A DNA stretch of 64,000 bases from Formicarius rufipectus (taxonomy: Eukaryota; Chordata; Aves; Passeriformes; Formicariidae): positions 1,080,344-1,144,343 of the forward strand of contig VXAU01000975.1 of assembly GCA_013399695.1 (NCBI GenBank), in the 5' to 3' direction. The notes below the pieces were generated by a model. The model searched no databases. It had not been told where the DNA came from and saw nothing but the letters and a program-made list of their open reading frames with translations. Both the position numbers and the translations under genes were made by a program. Below, one piece after another: positions 9,187-22,600 of this stretch; position 1 is the first letter of the stretch, and each line of letters starts with the position of its first letter.

Positions 9187-12100
9187 CTGAGGGGATGTAA
9201 AGTGGGAGACACAGGGCTGCAGTGTTCAGGTGCTTTCCAGGAGAAGGGCAGGAGGGTACTGCCCGTCTGTGGGGTCACAAAGCCAGTATTTAGCCTCAGC
9301 CCTTCTCAACCACCCAAAACAAAGGCCACACAGATCCTGACCATCTCAGGCAGTGCTATCACCTTGACCGACATTTAAACCACAAATACTTTAAGCTAAG
9401 CTATGAACTCTCATACCTGGCTTGTATTTTACATCCCTTTTGCATGCCTTCCTGTACGAAACACTGTGTATATGAACAGATTACTCTTTCTTTCTGGCGA
9501 CCATTTCATGCCTTGCTTTACAAGACACTGCAGCAACCTCTGGGCCTCCAGACAGCTCCTGGTCTCATGTTCACCTCCTCCCCCTTCCACCCACAGCACA
9601 GGACATTTTCTGGCCCTACAGATAAGGAGAAGAGCTTGGAATTGTTTCCTTCCAATAACAGATCACTGCCAGCGAAGGCAGAAATGAGGAGCCTGACAGA
9701 TCTGAGCCATGATGACCCCCCACCAGGTTTCTCCAGTGCAAAGACAGCAGTCCTTTCATGTGCACAGCACTCACCTGCTCAGATGTGCCCTTGATGCACA
9801 GCTGAGATTTGCAGACACAACACAGCTCCCCTGCGGTCATAATCCACCGGCACTGCAGCTTTGATGCCTGGAAGAGGGGATGGAGGAGAATCAGCTCAGG
9901 AAGAAGCTCATGTTGCAACACCTTCAGAGCGAGCAGGAGCCCTTGGACACCTCCACCCTCAGCACCTCTGTGGAATGGCAGCTCATGGGCCGTGCCAACC
10001 CAGGAACTTCTAGATGAAGGAGGAAACAGTGCCTACCCCTGGGGACCCTGCCCTCCCCAGCTCCCTCCGCAGGCATCCCTCAAATGGGGGCTCACTGCAG
10101 TAGCCATCCAGAGGGAAGTCACTGTTTGGGCATCCTGTATCAGCAGGAAGTGCTGCTCGGAAGGCTGGAAATAGCAGAGCCAGGCAAATGAAGAAAACCC
10201 CTGAATGGATGTTCAGATGCAAACACACTCAAGTGCAAACCCCTTATGGCACACTGGCCTGGCAAGTTCTGCAGCCCACCATCCTGCAGGTGGGAAGCCA
10301 GCTTCAGCAAGTGTTTGCTGCCTGACCTCACCTATCCCAGGAAACAGGCTGTTCTTTCATTTCCACTGAGATCTGTAATTACAAGCTGTCCATGCCAGTC
10401 CCTCAGACTCAGAGAGCCCAAAAGCCACTGCCAGCAGTGCTGGGGAAGGGCAAGGCCAGAAACCATCCAGAACAGGACTTGCCAAGATGCAACATGCCAG
10501 CACCCAAGGAGCACTTGCAGCAGGGCAAATCAATGTTACAGCACAACAAACCTTAGGTCCAAAACCTCAACAGAAACTTTTTGTACAGGTCAGCTCCTCT
10601 TTCACCCCACATGAGGCCTGCACAAAAGCATGTAGGGAAAGCAAGTGAATGTCCTCATTTGTGAGTGGATCCTGAGGTGATAAGATGCTGTGCTCTGCCT
10701 GCCTGAAAGTTGTTGTTTCCCTCCTCCATTTCTGGGGGAGACTTTTACCATGACTTGCATGGCATAGTCAACCACTGGGAAGCAAAATCAGCAACCAACA
10801 GCAAGAATCATCATGTTGCAGTGGGAGAGTGTGCCCATGCCAGAACAAATATGGTTTCACCTGAATCCTTTCTTTATCCTTCCCATATCCCTCTGAAGTC
10901 AGCAGCTCCTTTCAGGAGACTGGATCCATCAGGAGAAACAGACCTGCTGGCACTACAAAACCAGCCCAGCTGAGACCCAGAAAACATACCTAGCACAAGG
11001 GGCTGTGCCATGTTTTGCCAGCCCAGATCCTGTTGTTTGGAGCATCGTGTTGGAAAATGCCAGAATTCCTCAACCCACTCAAAACACCTCCAAGTACACC
11101 CTGGGATCTTTTTGTACATCCCCCTAGAGGAGTGCCCATCAGCCTGGGATGGAGAGCTAGCTGGAGCACAGCACTGCTTCTCACCCTCCTCAGGATGCAA
11201 GACACTGTGCCCAGGGGAGGTTCTCTAGGCTGTGTTTAGCTCTGCCTCTCAGGGCACTTCCAGCCAGCTCTCTGTAGGGCTCCGCTTCTGAGAGCACCCA
11301 CTGCAAGCCCCCCACAGAGCAAGACAACACCACCAGGATCAGGGACTTCTGCACTCCAAGCAGGGAGAAACCACCTGGTCACCTCTCCCTTCTCCTTCTC
11401 TGGAGCCAGGCACTGCCAGAGCCCACTTCTGGCCACGTGGATGGGACAGATCCAGGTCCAGTTCCTCACCAGCTCAACTGAGCAGCACAGGTACCATCCC
11501 CTGGACACAGCATATGGGGCTCTATGTGCCCAAGCCAAGGGTTTGGCCCCTCCTGAGACCAAGTGATGCTCTGATTGTACCAGCGTTTCAGCCTGTGCTG
11601 GTGCTCTGACTCTTAAGACTTAAAGGGTTCTACCTCTCGAGGAAAGCCTACCAGAGCTCCTCCTGCTCTTTGCCCTGCTCCTGCCAAGGCCCAGGCTCCC
11701 TCAGTGCTCAGAAGACAGGAGGGGCCCTGCACTTCTTCCAGATCTCCCAGCACCTGGATCTGGAGCTATGGCATGCATAGCTTTCCTGTATTTATTTGCA
11801 TTGGGATGGGCACTGTACTTCAACAGCCAAGGAACACCCAGTGCCAAAGGACCTGCAGGGAGGCAGTGTGTCCCAGACACTGGGGCAGAAACACTGTGTT
11901 CCTTTGGGGCACCAAGCCACCAGACCCTGACAAAGAATGACACAACCAGGCCTAGTGGGGGTGGGTCAGGGTCTTGGCTTACCTGCTGGTTCCATTCCTA
12001 TTAGCACATCCAGGGGGAACCCAGGATTAACAGACCATGGTCTCAGCCTGGTGGCAACAGTGCAGGATGGCGGGTGAGGAAGGGTCCCTGTCTGGGCGAT

Positions 12101-14089
12101 GCAGCAGCTGTACCACATATCTGTAGCCTGCAAAAGGATCTGTTGCTGTTTTAGCTGTACCATGCCAGCCAGAAAGGAGGCGGGATGGGTGCAGGGCAGC
12201 TCTGCCAGCCAGAGAGGTTATCTGTCATGGGGCAGGACCTGCAGAGCCCTTGAAAGACTTAGCCTGAAAGGGCTGGCAGCATAGCACTGGTGCAAGGAAA
12301 AGAGCAAAAGCTGTACCTGAAGGGGCCATGCTTGCCCACTGGAGATCTGTGTGGCTTCCCAGAGCAGGACTGCCAGCCAGTAAAGGGGACATGTGGATAG
12401 TGGGCAAGAGACTTTGGCCGGGGCACTGCTGCCTGGGGCAGAGCACCATGCCTAGGGGCTGGCAGAGCCAAGAGGAGCCCTTGCACCATTTAGACTAGGA
12501 AAAAACCCCCAAATCAACCCCGAAGATTTTACTGCCTTCCTCTCTCCTGCTGCCTCCCCAGGGAAGTGCCAAGGAGACATTTGCAGCCTCGCTGGAGGGG
12601 AAACACGAACCACACAGCTAGGAAGTAGAAAGGCTGTCATTATAAGAGGGCAAACAGTCATTCTCAGAATGAGCAGAGCATAAGGCAAGAGAAACTGCTG
12701 GAAACAGACTGTCTGGAGGATAAATCATAGCTCCATTGGTCCTATCAGAACCCGGGGAGAAGGGAGGAAATCTAACCAGTGCAAGCACAAACACAGGAGC
12801 TCCCTGGCACAGTCTAAGAGCAGAGCATGCAAAGTGCCAGCAGGCAGAAAGTTTCTGTCACAACCCCGAAGGATGGCAGCACTAGCAGTGATGCTGCCAC
12901 CAGAGAAGGGTTTCTGCACAGTGTGACAAATCAGGCATATCACCATCAGGAAAGAGACAGACACATGAGGCTGAGGACCACCTCCAGCATTGTCCATAGG
13001 AGAGGTGGCAATCCCAGGGAAAAGCTGGCTAGAGAGATCCTGGAGGAGTAAACTGTGCCTGAAGGGAAAGATGACCAGTGGCCACGGCTCTGGCACTATC
13101 CTGGAATTCAGGTTGGGATTGAAGGACCTCACACTTGGTGGAAACAAGAGGGAGGGAAGGGGGAAGTAAGGAAGAGAGGATATAGATGCAAAGAGAATCC
13201 TTTTCCCACTGCAAGGGCAAATGCTGCTCTTGAGGGTCCTCAGGAGGCCTCCTGCCATGCCAGATTAATGCAGCTGCAGAGCCTTAATCAGGGCTAGCCC
13301 CTGCTAGTAATGGAGAGGAAGCCCAAGCCCAGAGGGGAAGGATTGGGCAAGAGGCAGTGCCCATGTTAGGAGTGTGAGCTCCTCGAAACCACCAGACACA
13401 GCTTCTACAGAGACAGACCCAACACTTCCCTCTGTCCGCAGCACTGCGTTTGTGAGGTGCTGCTGCTGCCCTTCCTCCTTCCTATCCTGCAGGAGGGGGC
13501 ACTGATGGGGGGTCAGAAGCCCCTTGGGACAGAGCAGCCCTCTCTGCAAGGCACCTTGCTTAAGGTCCTGTCTGCAGCGGGCTCTCAAGGGGCTGAGGTC
13601 TGCCCAGCAACATGCAATGCCTTCCCAGCCCCACAAACAGGTGCGGCACGGACTGAGCCCTTCTGCCCCACCAAGTCAGGATAACACAATGAAACCTCTC
13701 CTGGGAGGTGGGGGAGCCAGAGCAGAGCTCCCAGGCCAGGGACTTACCCCTTCTCACTCTGATGCCCCACGTCGTGGCATGGATCGCCTCTGCACACCTT
13801 GCCCAGGTGCCTGTCGTGCAGCCAGCGATGCTGACAATAGCCTGCAGCTGGGAAGGGGGGCTCACAGGGTCTGCAGGCAGATCCCACTATGCGACGGCCA
13901 CCTGTGCATAGCTTTCCTCCCCATCCCTATCCAACCCCTCCCCGCCAGCCTCCCCTCCATGCACGGCTGCCCCTCTTCCCAGGAAAGCACAGTCAAAGAA
14001 TGAAAAGCAGCTTAAAATCCGACAGGACAATCGAGCAGATCTCCAAAGCCGGCAGTACCCCTCGCCCACCCAGCCCAGCAGGCTCAAAC
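9187..14089. other. Non-coding interval
   Basis: No exon with conserved protein content, RNA gene or clear transposable element was recognised. It is probably ATOSB 5' intron or intergenic sequence. Confidence 0.5.
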
Positions 14090-15130
14090 CTCAGCGATAC
14101 AGCCCACGGCTGCCCAGCTTCAGCGTTCGACCGGGAGCCCGGCAAACCTGCAGCAGGCAGGGCAGGGAAATCCCATGCAGCAGCCGCTTACGGGGAGGAC
14201 AGCCCAGGTTGAGGACAGACCTTTGTCTCTGACTGCCTGTCTCGCTCGCTCGCTGCCGGAGGAGGAAGAGGGGGGCGGTGGGGGACAGCGAGCAAAGATA
14301 ACACCCCTAGGAGGGATGTCACAGCCACGTTAATCACTTGGAATTCCAGCCAGCGCAGACCCGGGCGCCGCAAATATGGGCAGCAAATGGAGATGCTCAA
14401 AGCTCTGAAATAATTGGATCCTTTCACAAGAGCCGAGCCCAGAATCCAGCACAGGAATTCAGTCCCTGCTGGAAGTCGAGAGATCAAATACACGGAGAGG
14501 CAGGCGCAGCACAAGCAATCCTCAGCCACTGCTGTATCCAGCACCACAGCCCCTGGCGCTGCTCTAATCTCAGGTGCCTTCCCAGCGGGGGCGAGGGAGG
14601 ACCACAGCAGAGAGCACGAGTGCCCTGCAGAGCCCAGCTGAGGACCGGCCCTCTCCCACCCAACTTACTCTACTTGTGGCAAGGTGCAGAAGCGCCGCCA
14701 GTGCGAGAGAGGGGGTTTGTGGAGGAGACTAGCAGCCTCGAAGCCTTGCTCGACCGGAGGAACAGTCCATGGAAAGCAGACCCCCTAAGCTGCCGTCTGG
14801 CCTCCGCAGCCCTGCAGGGGAGATGCCTGGCCCGGCAGGCTTCCCAGCCCGCATCACATTCCCTGCGAGAGGAAATGTACACGGCACATGTAGGCTCCTG
14901 CTCGGCGCCTCCACGGCAATGAAAAGGCACAGAGGCTTCTGCCAGAAAACAAAGAGGCAGCGGCAGAGCTGGGGGTGGGGAAAACTCTCCGCTGCCCAAG
15001 AGGATCCCTGCAGAGGCAGCAGAATGCTGCTGGGCTCCACCGCGGCTATTCAGCCCCCCGAGCTTGAGGTGGCACCCACTCGTCCGGCACAGGGAGTCCG
15101 GAGGGTGGGCAGCCCCTATTCCCCTCCCCG
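14090..15130. promoter_or_regulatory. CpG-rich zone, candidate ATOSB promoter
   Basis: CpG is markedly enriched compared with the flanks, most densely at 14090-14375. A CArG-like element reads CCATATTTGC on the minus strand (14370-14379), one mismatch from the SRF consensus. A weak minus-strand donor (CCCC/GTAAGC at 14191) could end a first exon. The distance to the ATOSB start (about 7 kb) resembles the compact human gene. No transcript evidence is available, and the 37-39 kb island is a rival. Confidence 0.4.
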
Positions 15131-18100
15131 AGGCAGTGCTGGGTAGGAAGTGCTGGAGGATGCAAGCCAGGCCCAGGACAACAGCTGTCCACAAGCAGCA
15201 AATTCCTCTGGGCTGGCTCTGCTTCACAAAAAACTGTGTCCTTCCACCTCGGTGTAGCTGCACCGCAGGGGAAGGTGCAGCCAGTGCTGTGCCCTGGAGC
15301 CTTGGGGAGCCCCAGGGCACTGGCCTTGCAGCATCACAGTGGCCTCAGCGGTCACCCTGAGGCAACAAAGAAAGTGCCTGCAGTGAAAGCAAGCCCCTGG
15401 CCACCCAGGCACAGGGACATGTCAGCTGTCAGCCAGCTCCCTTCCAGCACCCCACCCCTCTCCAGAGGCAGTGGCATGAAGGACCTTGGCCACTGGATGA
15501 CCACACAGACTGGCTGTGCCAGACCTTGGTGCCAACTGCAACCAATGGAAAATTTTCCACCGCTGGTGATTACAAAGTCACATGTCTATGTAGCCAGTCA
15601 CAGGATGGCTGCCAGAAGGCAACTGGGTCTTGGCAAAGGGGCAGGGACCATTTCTGCTCTGTGTCTGCATGACACCTGGGATCTCAGGCCACGACTAGCG
15701 CACAAACATGTCTCAAATTCAACAAGGATGTCCAAGGGAGGCATCCTCCCAGTCCAAGATATTCTAAGTAATGCAAAAATGTTAGCACTAACAGTCCTTT
15801 TTATCTGATCTCCCAAGAGGAGGAGTAACACCCTGGGGTTGGTGTTATCAGAAGCCCTGCGAAGCCTCCTTCAACCTGTTTAACTCAATTCCAGTGGTAA
15901 GGTAATCACTTATAGGAACTCCTTTCCTGTCAGCTCCCTGTCCTGGGTTCTGCACTGTGGGAAGCATAATCCACATGTGCAGCATGAACAGCCCAGCCTG
16001 TTCTCCAGCACTACTAGCTGGGTATGGTAACAGGAGCCTCTGATAGGGAGTTCTGTCAGTGGGATGATGCTTTGTGAGCCAGGCAAAGACAGCACAGAAA
16101 TCAGCAGGTGATGGGATCCCTTTTGCTCCCACCTCTGCTGTCACCTCTCTTCTCCCTCTGGTCATCACTTTACACAGCCACAGGCCTTCACAGCCCCATC
16201 TTTGCTCCTTACCAAGCCAAATCCTTCTGTATCCTGATGCCCTGTACCCATTCACACTGCCTCATCCCAGATGCACAACACTTCACCTTCCCCACACCCT
16301 TCACATGGCAGCTGGGCTCTGTGTCCCCACAACTGTGCTCCTCTTCCTTTCTACCCCAACCTCCACCCCCATCGGGTCCAGTCCTGTTTCCGTGATCCCC
16401 CAAGGGGTGTCCCCAGCTCTCTACCTGTGCTCTGTTGCCTCCTGATTGCTGCAGCTCACACCTTCACTTACCCCAGTCTCCTCCTAATCTAAACTGCCAA
16501 ACACCTACAGCCCCACCAGCCCAAGCCTCCACGCACACACTCCACTGACGAGTCTCTGACACCCACCTGAGAGAACCACAGCAGTATCACCTTTCCCTAC
16601 CTCCCCAAATGGTCACTGGGCACCGAAGAGCAGAGGAAAAAGTCCCAGGGATGCTGAATTATTCTGATCAGCTCCGGACACGGGTGCCAAAGCTACACAC
16701 TGGAATTGAGAGTAGGCCAAGTGCCTCCAGTGGGGAGGGCAGCAAGGATTGTGCACGCAGGATTTGCCCCATGGGAACTGCCCATTCCCCGCCGCAACCC
16801 TTCTTGCAATACACTTCCTTTTACTGTAAGAGCCTGCAAGGGAGGTGCTTGAGCACAGGCACTCGGGCCTCCCTCTTGGTTACCAAGCTGCAGCCTGCAG
16901 ATAAGGCTGCAGCAGCTGTGGGGACATTCAGCATCTTTTCCACTCCCCATGCTAGATGTGTACGTGGCACAGGGGGAGGAGATACCACACACAAACACAC
17001 GCACACGACTGTGCACTCAACTCACCCTTATCCAGCAGCGATTTTGAAAAGCTCAATCCTAGCACAGGCCAGAGCAATGACATGGGCTGAGCAGGGATTC
17101 AGGCCATAAAGGTGAGGCTTTGTCCATTTTTGATTGCAAAAAGCTGGACATAACCAGGGCTACTGCAGAGAAGGATTTCCACCATGAATTCAATGTCCTG
17201 CGCCTCGTCACAGAAAAGGAAAGGCTCTCCTTCCCATATCACTGCAGGTGAGAAACACCCTGCTGGGAATTAGGAAAAGGGTGTCACAGTTTTCATCTAT
17301 AAACACTCACATTGTTGCCCATTATGAAGTCAAACACATGAAAGCACAAGCCCCTAAGAAGGAAAACAAGGAGGAAGGAGGGACTGTCATGTCTGACTGC
17401 AGGCATATGCACATGCAGGACAGTGGGAGATAGTCTCACTCCTGTTACATCCTTTGAAACGGGCAAACCTCCTGGTTCACTCATGCTGAACCACCCGTGG
17501 GGCCCCACCAGTAGCAGAGCCGTCCGCCCAGTGCACCTGCCACACCCTCCACAGGGGCTGGGCTCGTTCAGGGCTGCCAGGGCTCTGAGCAATGCACACA
17601 GCCAGGGATGCCCTCTGGATGGAAGGGGGCACCCACCTGGCACCTGGATGTTGCATGGAGATGGAGGAAGCCAAACCTCAACTGGCTCAAGTCAGGAGGA
17701 GGGCAGAGAGGACGTGCCCTTGGGGCCATCTGGCAGGTGCAGTCTGCAGGCACTTGGGCTCTAGCATACCAGCATTCTCCCTCTTCCTCGAAGTAATAGT
17801 GAGCAGGGACAGCTCAAAAGGCAGTTGTGACCCTAAACAACCTCTGTGCACAGGGCACAAGTCCCCACATCAGTCCTTACAAGACATGAAGGCCCCCAGG
17901 CAAACTCTGCTTGCTGCCACTGTTGCACCCATGTTTTGCTGCACTGCTTCTGTGGGAACACACAAAGCTCAGAGACCTCAGAAACCAGCCTAACTAGGGA
18001 AACTGGGTCCAAAACACCTTCAACGCTGGTGGCAGCCATGCTATTGAGAACACAGATGTCCCTTGAGACCTGACTCTTCCAGGGAGACAGAGCCTGTGAG

Positions 18101-18662
18101 GGCCTGAAGAACTCTCCATGGGCTACCTGAAACCAGCTCATCCCCAGCCAAGCAGGGCTTGCACCTGCAACTGGGAATAGACCTCAGGGGCCTCTTGGCC
18201 CAGACTACCAGATCCTGCTGCTCTGGATGCACGTGGGTGTTGCAACAAGGATATTCCAGTAATGCCAGAGTGCCCTGAGCAGTGCTAATTAATGAGGGGA
18301 CTACTGAGGAAGGGAGAGAACACAGAGCCATCACAGCCCAGTGTCAATGAGCCTGAGGGAAAGGCTGAAAGGAGCAACTTGAGATCTGGGGACTAACACA
18401 GGTTCATGGGAATGTCCTGGACATTGAAAATCCACACAAAAGCATCTGGGGAGCCTGGACATCCACCCAGCCTCTGCTAGATGATAAGGCAGATGTAGGT
18501 CCTGCTGCAGGCCAGCTCGACCCAGGCACCATGGCTATGAGCAGACCCCTTTGTTCTGGTTCATTACTCTTGAAGACAGGATGGGGCAAATGCTGTAAAC
18601 ACCCGTTGAGCACTTACATATCAGACACAGGCTTCTGCAGCATCAGACACTGGGGTCAAAGC
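15131..18662. other. Non-coding interval
   Basis: No gene or clear repeat was recognised. There is a short CA-rich microsatellite-like run near 16984-17005. Confidence 0.5.
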
Positions 18663-18738
18663 TTGGAAATACAATACATTGCAGAGTGAGATTGTAGCTG
18701 TTGGAAATACAATACATTTCAGAGTGAGATTGTAGCTG
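18663..18738. repeat. Tandem duplication of a 38-bp unit
   Basis: Two adjacent 38-bp copies (18663-18700 and 18701-18738) begin TTGGAAATACAATACATT and differ at only a few positions, which indicates a fairly recent local duplication. Confidence 0.9.
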
Positions 18739-19384
18739 AACGCAAGGCTGATAAGACTGCCAGCAGCCTTCTTGCAGAAGGACAGGATCAGGAAGGGAGC
18801 AGCCATGAGAATAAAAGGTTGGCAAAGAAAATACTGGGAGAAAATAATTCTTCCCAGGCAGTTCTTTGGGCTCATAACAGCCTCCGTCTGCTGAGGATGG
18901 TCAGAGACTTGGAACCTTTAAAAAGGCTATCGATGACTTCCCTTCCAATTGCCACTGTCTCTGGGACAGGCTACATGGTGAAGATAAACCTGGATCCCTT
19001 CCAGCCACAGGGCTGGGGGCCAGCATCCTCACCATCCTTCCAACAACACCAGCACTCCCCTATAGATCACAGCTCTGGGCTGCCAGCAAAACAGGCAAGA
19101 TGATTTACACCCCGTGCTTCACTGCCTACTGGCTTCTTGTGCTCATGTGGGGAGGAAATAATGCAGACCTTCAGAGACATGGGTGATCCAGCTAAAATAG
19201 GCTGGGGCAAGTCAGTGAGATGAGCAATGCTTCTAAACAGAGCCTCCATCTCCCAGCTGATGAGACCAAGTGAGGAGAAGGGGTTGGAGAGAACACCCTG
19301 AGCCCTCCATTTGCCTCCAAGCCAGTCAGTCCAATAGGATATGAGGTGTAACACTGCACCTCCAGAGCTGCAGAACTGAGGAAC

Positions 19385-19665
19385 AACAATGGTGGAAAGG
19401 GACCTCAGAGGGTTTTGGTCCAATCTTGCTAACAGCAGGGCCAAGCTCAAGCAAATTGCTTGGGGTTTGCCCTTGGCAAGGGCTGAAAGTCACCAAATGT
19501 TGAGAATGCTTCCCTTCTCTGGGCTCTACTCCAGAGTCTATCTGCCTTGCAGGGAAATATTTTTCCTAAGATCTAATTGGAATTTCCCTTATGTGCTATT
19601 GCCTCTCATCCTGTCCCTGGGCACTTCCCAGGAGAGCCCAGCTCCAGCTTCACTGCAAATCCACA
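19385..19665 (-). mobile_element. Degenerate CR1 LINE fragment, minus orientation
   Basis: The sequence starts with a CR1 3'-end-like 'ggtggaaagggacctcagag' block and later has 'tttttcctaagatctaattg' and 'attgcctctcatcctgtccc', in the order of the CR1 complement. It is heavily diverged, and the left and right edges are approximate. Confidence 0.6.
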
Positions 19666-22600
19666 GCTTCAAGCAGCAGTGAGAGCCCCTTTTGCTGCCT
19701 CCCCTCTCTCAGGCTGCACTAGCCCATTCCTCTCAGCCTCTGCCCACTGCAGCACACAAAAAGCCAGAGCTCCAGCTCATTGATGGATCCTGTTGGAGCC
19801 TGCTGGGCTCCCTCCTGCCCAGCCAAGAGTGCCACCAGGGAGGACAGGAGTTACCTGCACCTGCACACTTTGAGGATGCTGAAAAAAGAGACTCACCTCA
19901 TCACTGAGATCAGTGGCGGCTGTTTTTGATCAAATATCTGATCAAAACACCAGTGCCTGATGCAAAACAGCTAGGTTATCCTGAGACCAGACAGCTGCTC
20001 CGAGAAGTCTGGCCCTAAATACAGAGAGCTTTGGTTTTGCTGCCATAGCATGGACACCAAACCTGCTTCCATCATACTCATGAGAGATCTGTCCTCAGGA
20101 GAGATGAGCAGGAAAATTAGGAGTCCAGCTCAGCAGCGATCAGCTAGGCTAGGTGGAAACTCAACAGCTCAGAGCAGGTCCCTGCATGAGAGAAGCAGTC
20201 ATCCATGCCCCCTGCAATACCCTCAAAGGTCTGCAGCAGAGCCCAGACCACACAAGGGATTTTGGAGCCAACAACCAACCATGTCCTCAAATCTCCAGTA
20301 CATTATCCACATCCCAGCTCTCCCTCCATGTTGTGTTCACTCAATCCAGAGGTAGTCATCACTTTCCATCCCAACAATCACTTATTTTCCATCCCACATC
20401 TGCTCTCTCAGGCAAGATGTAAAGGTTACTGTATGGGATCTGACCAGTACAGAGACCTGCCCTGCTTGCCTAGAGCTGGCTGGACACCCACTGCCTGCAT
20501 GGGGGTGAAGATCCACCCCATGCCCTGGAGGCAGTGATACCTGATCATCAAACTCCTCCCTGGGAGTGTTTGTCTCTGGTACCTCCAAGGAAAGCCTTAG
20601 CACCAAGGATGCCCCAAGACTTTCCAGGACAGCAGCACACCTACAGCAGGAGATGTGGGCAGAGGAGAGGTTCAGCATCTAGCTAAGATTTTGGCCTGTT
20701 CCCAGGCCACAAGGACTGCCTCCTCCTGCTGAGCCCTGTGGCTGTGCCAGCTCTCCCTGTGGCACCCTCACCCCATCTCCCAGGGATCTGGCCTAAGCTG
20801 CCAGCCCTTGGGCTCCCTTAAAGCCCTGTTCTGGAGAAGCACCTGCCTTCTGCTGCCTGCTGACTTGTTCCCCTGTGATTCACCCCCTTCTGACTAACTT
20901 ACCCATTTCTGCCACAGCCCAGTGCACACAGGGAGAATGTGCATGTGTGTGTGTGTGTGCAACACAGGCAATGACACTCACTCTGCAAGGCAGCAAGCTG
21001 GGCAGGGAGCCTGGCCTGACCGTGCCAGAGCCCTCTCCTCCCGCAGCACCCAGCGGCAGGAGGGGTGGAGGTGACGCTGCTGGCTCAAGTCCACTGCGGG
21101 GAGACAGGGCAGAGAGGCAGGTTGGGAGTGCTGTCCTGTGCCAGCACTGCTGAGATAAGGAGTGACGCCGGGGGAGGGCTTCCTCCAGGCTCTGAGGCTG
21201 CTTTCCAGGCAAACCTGTTCCCTTTATCAGCCCTGCAGCAGTCTGACCCCCACCGCTGGCTGTGGGAGGGTTACCTGGCACTGCCACAGCAATCTGCCTT
21301 TGGGTACAGCCAAACATGCTCCCCCAGGCTGTGCCTCTTCCCAGTTTTACTCTTCAGGGTGGTGAGACTCATTGGAGCCACAATAGGACTTCTAAGTATG
21401 GCTAATATCACAGGGCATGCAGGCCCCACAGACTTGGTCCTGAGTATAGACAGTAGAAACCATGCACATGAGCTGTGTACACGTCTGCAGGCTGCTCCTC
21501 TGACTGGAAATTCCTGAATGTTCAAGAATGAGGCTCAAACAGGTCCCCACATCCTTTCTCCTTCCTTTTCCACAGCATCACTCCTTTCAAGTGCTCCCCA
21601 GCTAACCTCAGTCTCCTTCTCAGAGAGGACTAGAGCAGACAGAGCTGACAGGAGGAAGATGGCACAGCACAGCTGGGCCAAGCCCAGTGAGAGCTGCAGC
21701 ACACACCTCCTGGCAGGCAGAGTGAGCAGCTCTGCACATCCATCTCTGTCACAGTGTACAGAAGAGTTTTGGTGAGGGCAGAAGATGCTGGTCTGTGCAG
21801 AACACCCAGTCAAAGACCTGCACCTCTGCCTGTCATAGGTGGAAGATCCATTTTCCATTGACGACAGAAGAAAATGACCAGGATTATACAGGCTCTTCTC
21901 TCACCCTTTCCTCTCCCCATCCCACAGGTCAAGTCACACTGACCAGGAGCTCTGGTACCTCTCATCCTGGAGCGCTTGGCAAGCTGCAGCACTTTGCCAC
22001 ATGCAGGTTACTCAAAACAAACCCTGCTGGTGCTGCAAGAAGTCAAGTCCATCAAGCATCATGTCTCCAGCAGGGTCACACAGCCCCAGCCAGGACAGAA
22101 GGCCCTGACACTCTAGAATTAAGGCCAGAGTAAACCATCCCTTGGCCAGGGAGTAACAGACAATAATTTGAGCTGGGATGTCACATTAATAGGTACAAAG
22201 AATGATTTTCTGCCAAAGTTCAGCACTGTGGGCTAGAACTGCTGCTTCTCCCTGGATTTTTAAGTTTTTGATCCTTTCTATGTACATGCAGAGCCTCTTC
22301 CCCCTTCTCAGGGCAAAGAAACCTAAGTTTTTGTTCCATGAGGTCTTGTAAGCTCCATGAGCTTCCCCTGCACACCAGCCCTTCTCTCCTCAGGATGATC
22401 TAGTTCTCAAGGTTTATGAAGGTGATGCTTCTGCTGAAATGGTTCCTAGTTACAAGGACAGACACATAGAGAATGACTCCAAGAACAAGCCAGCTACCAA
22501 GGTGAGCAGAGTTATGGTTTCTGAGAGCTCCAAACTGAGGCTTCCATTTCTGGGTTCTCTTTCTCATGACACCTCTGTGCTCTCACAGTTCTGCCTTTCT

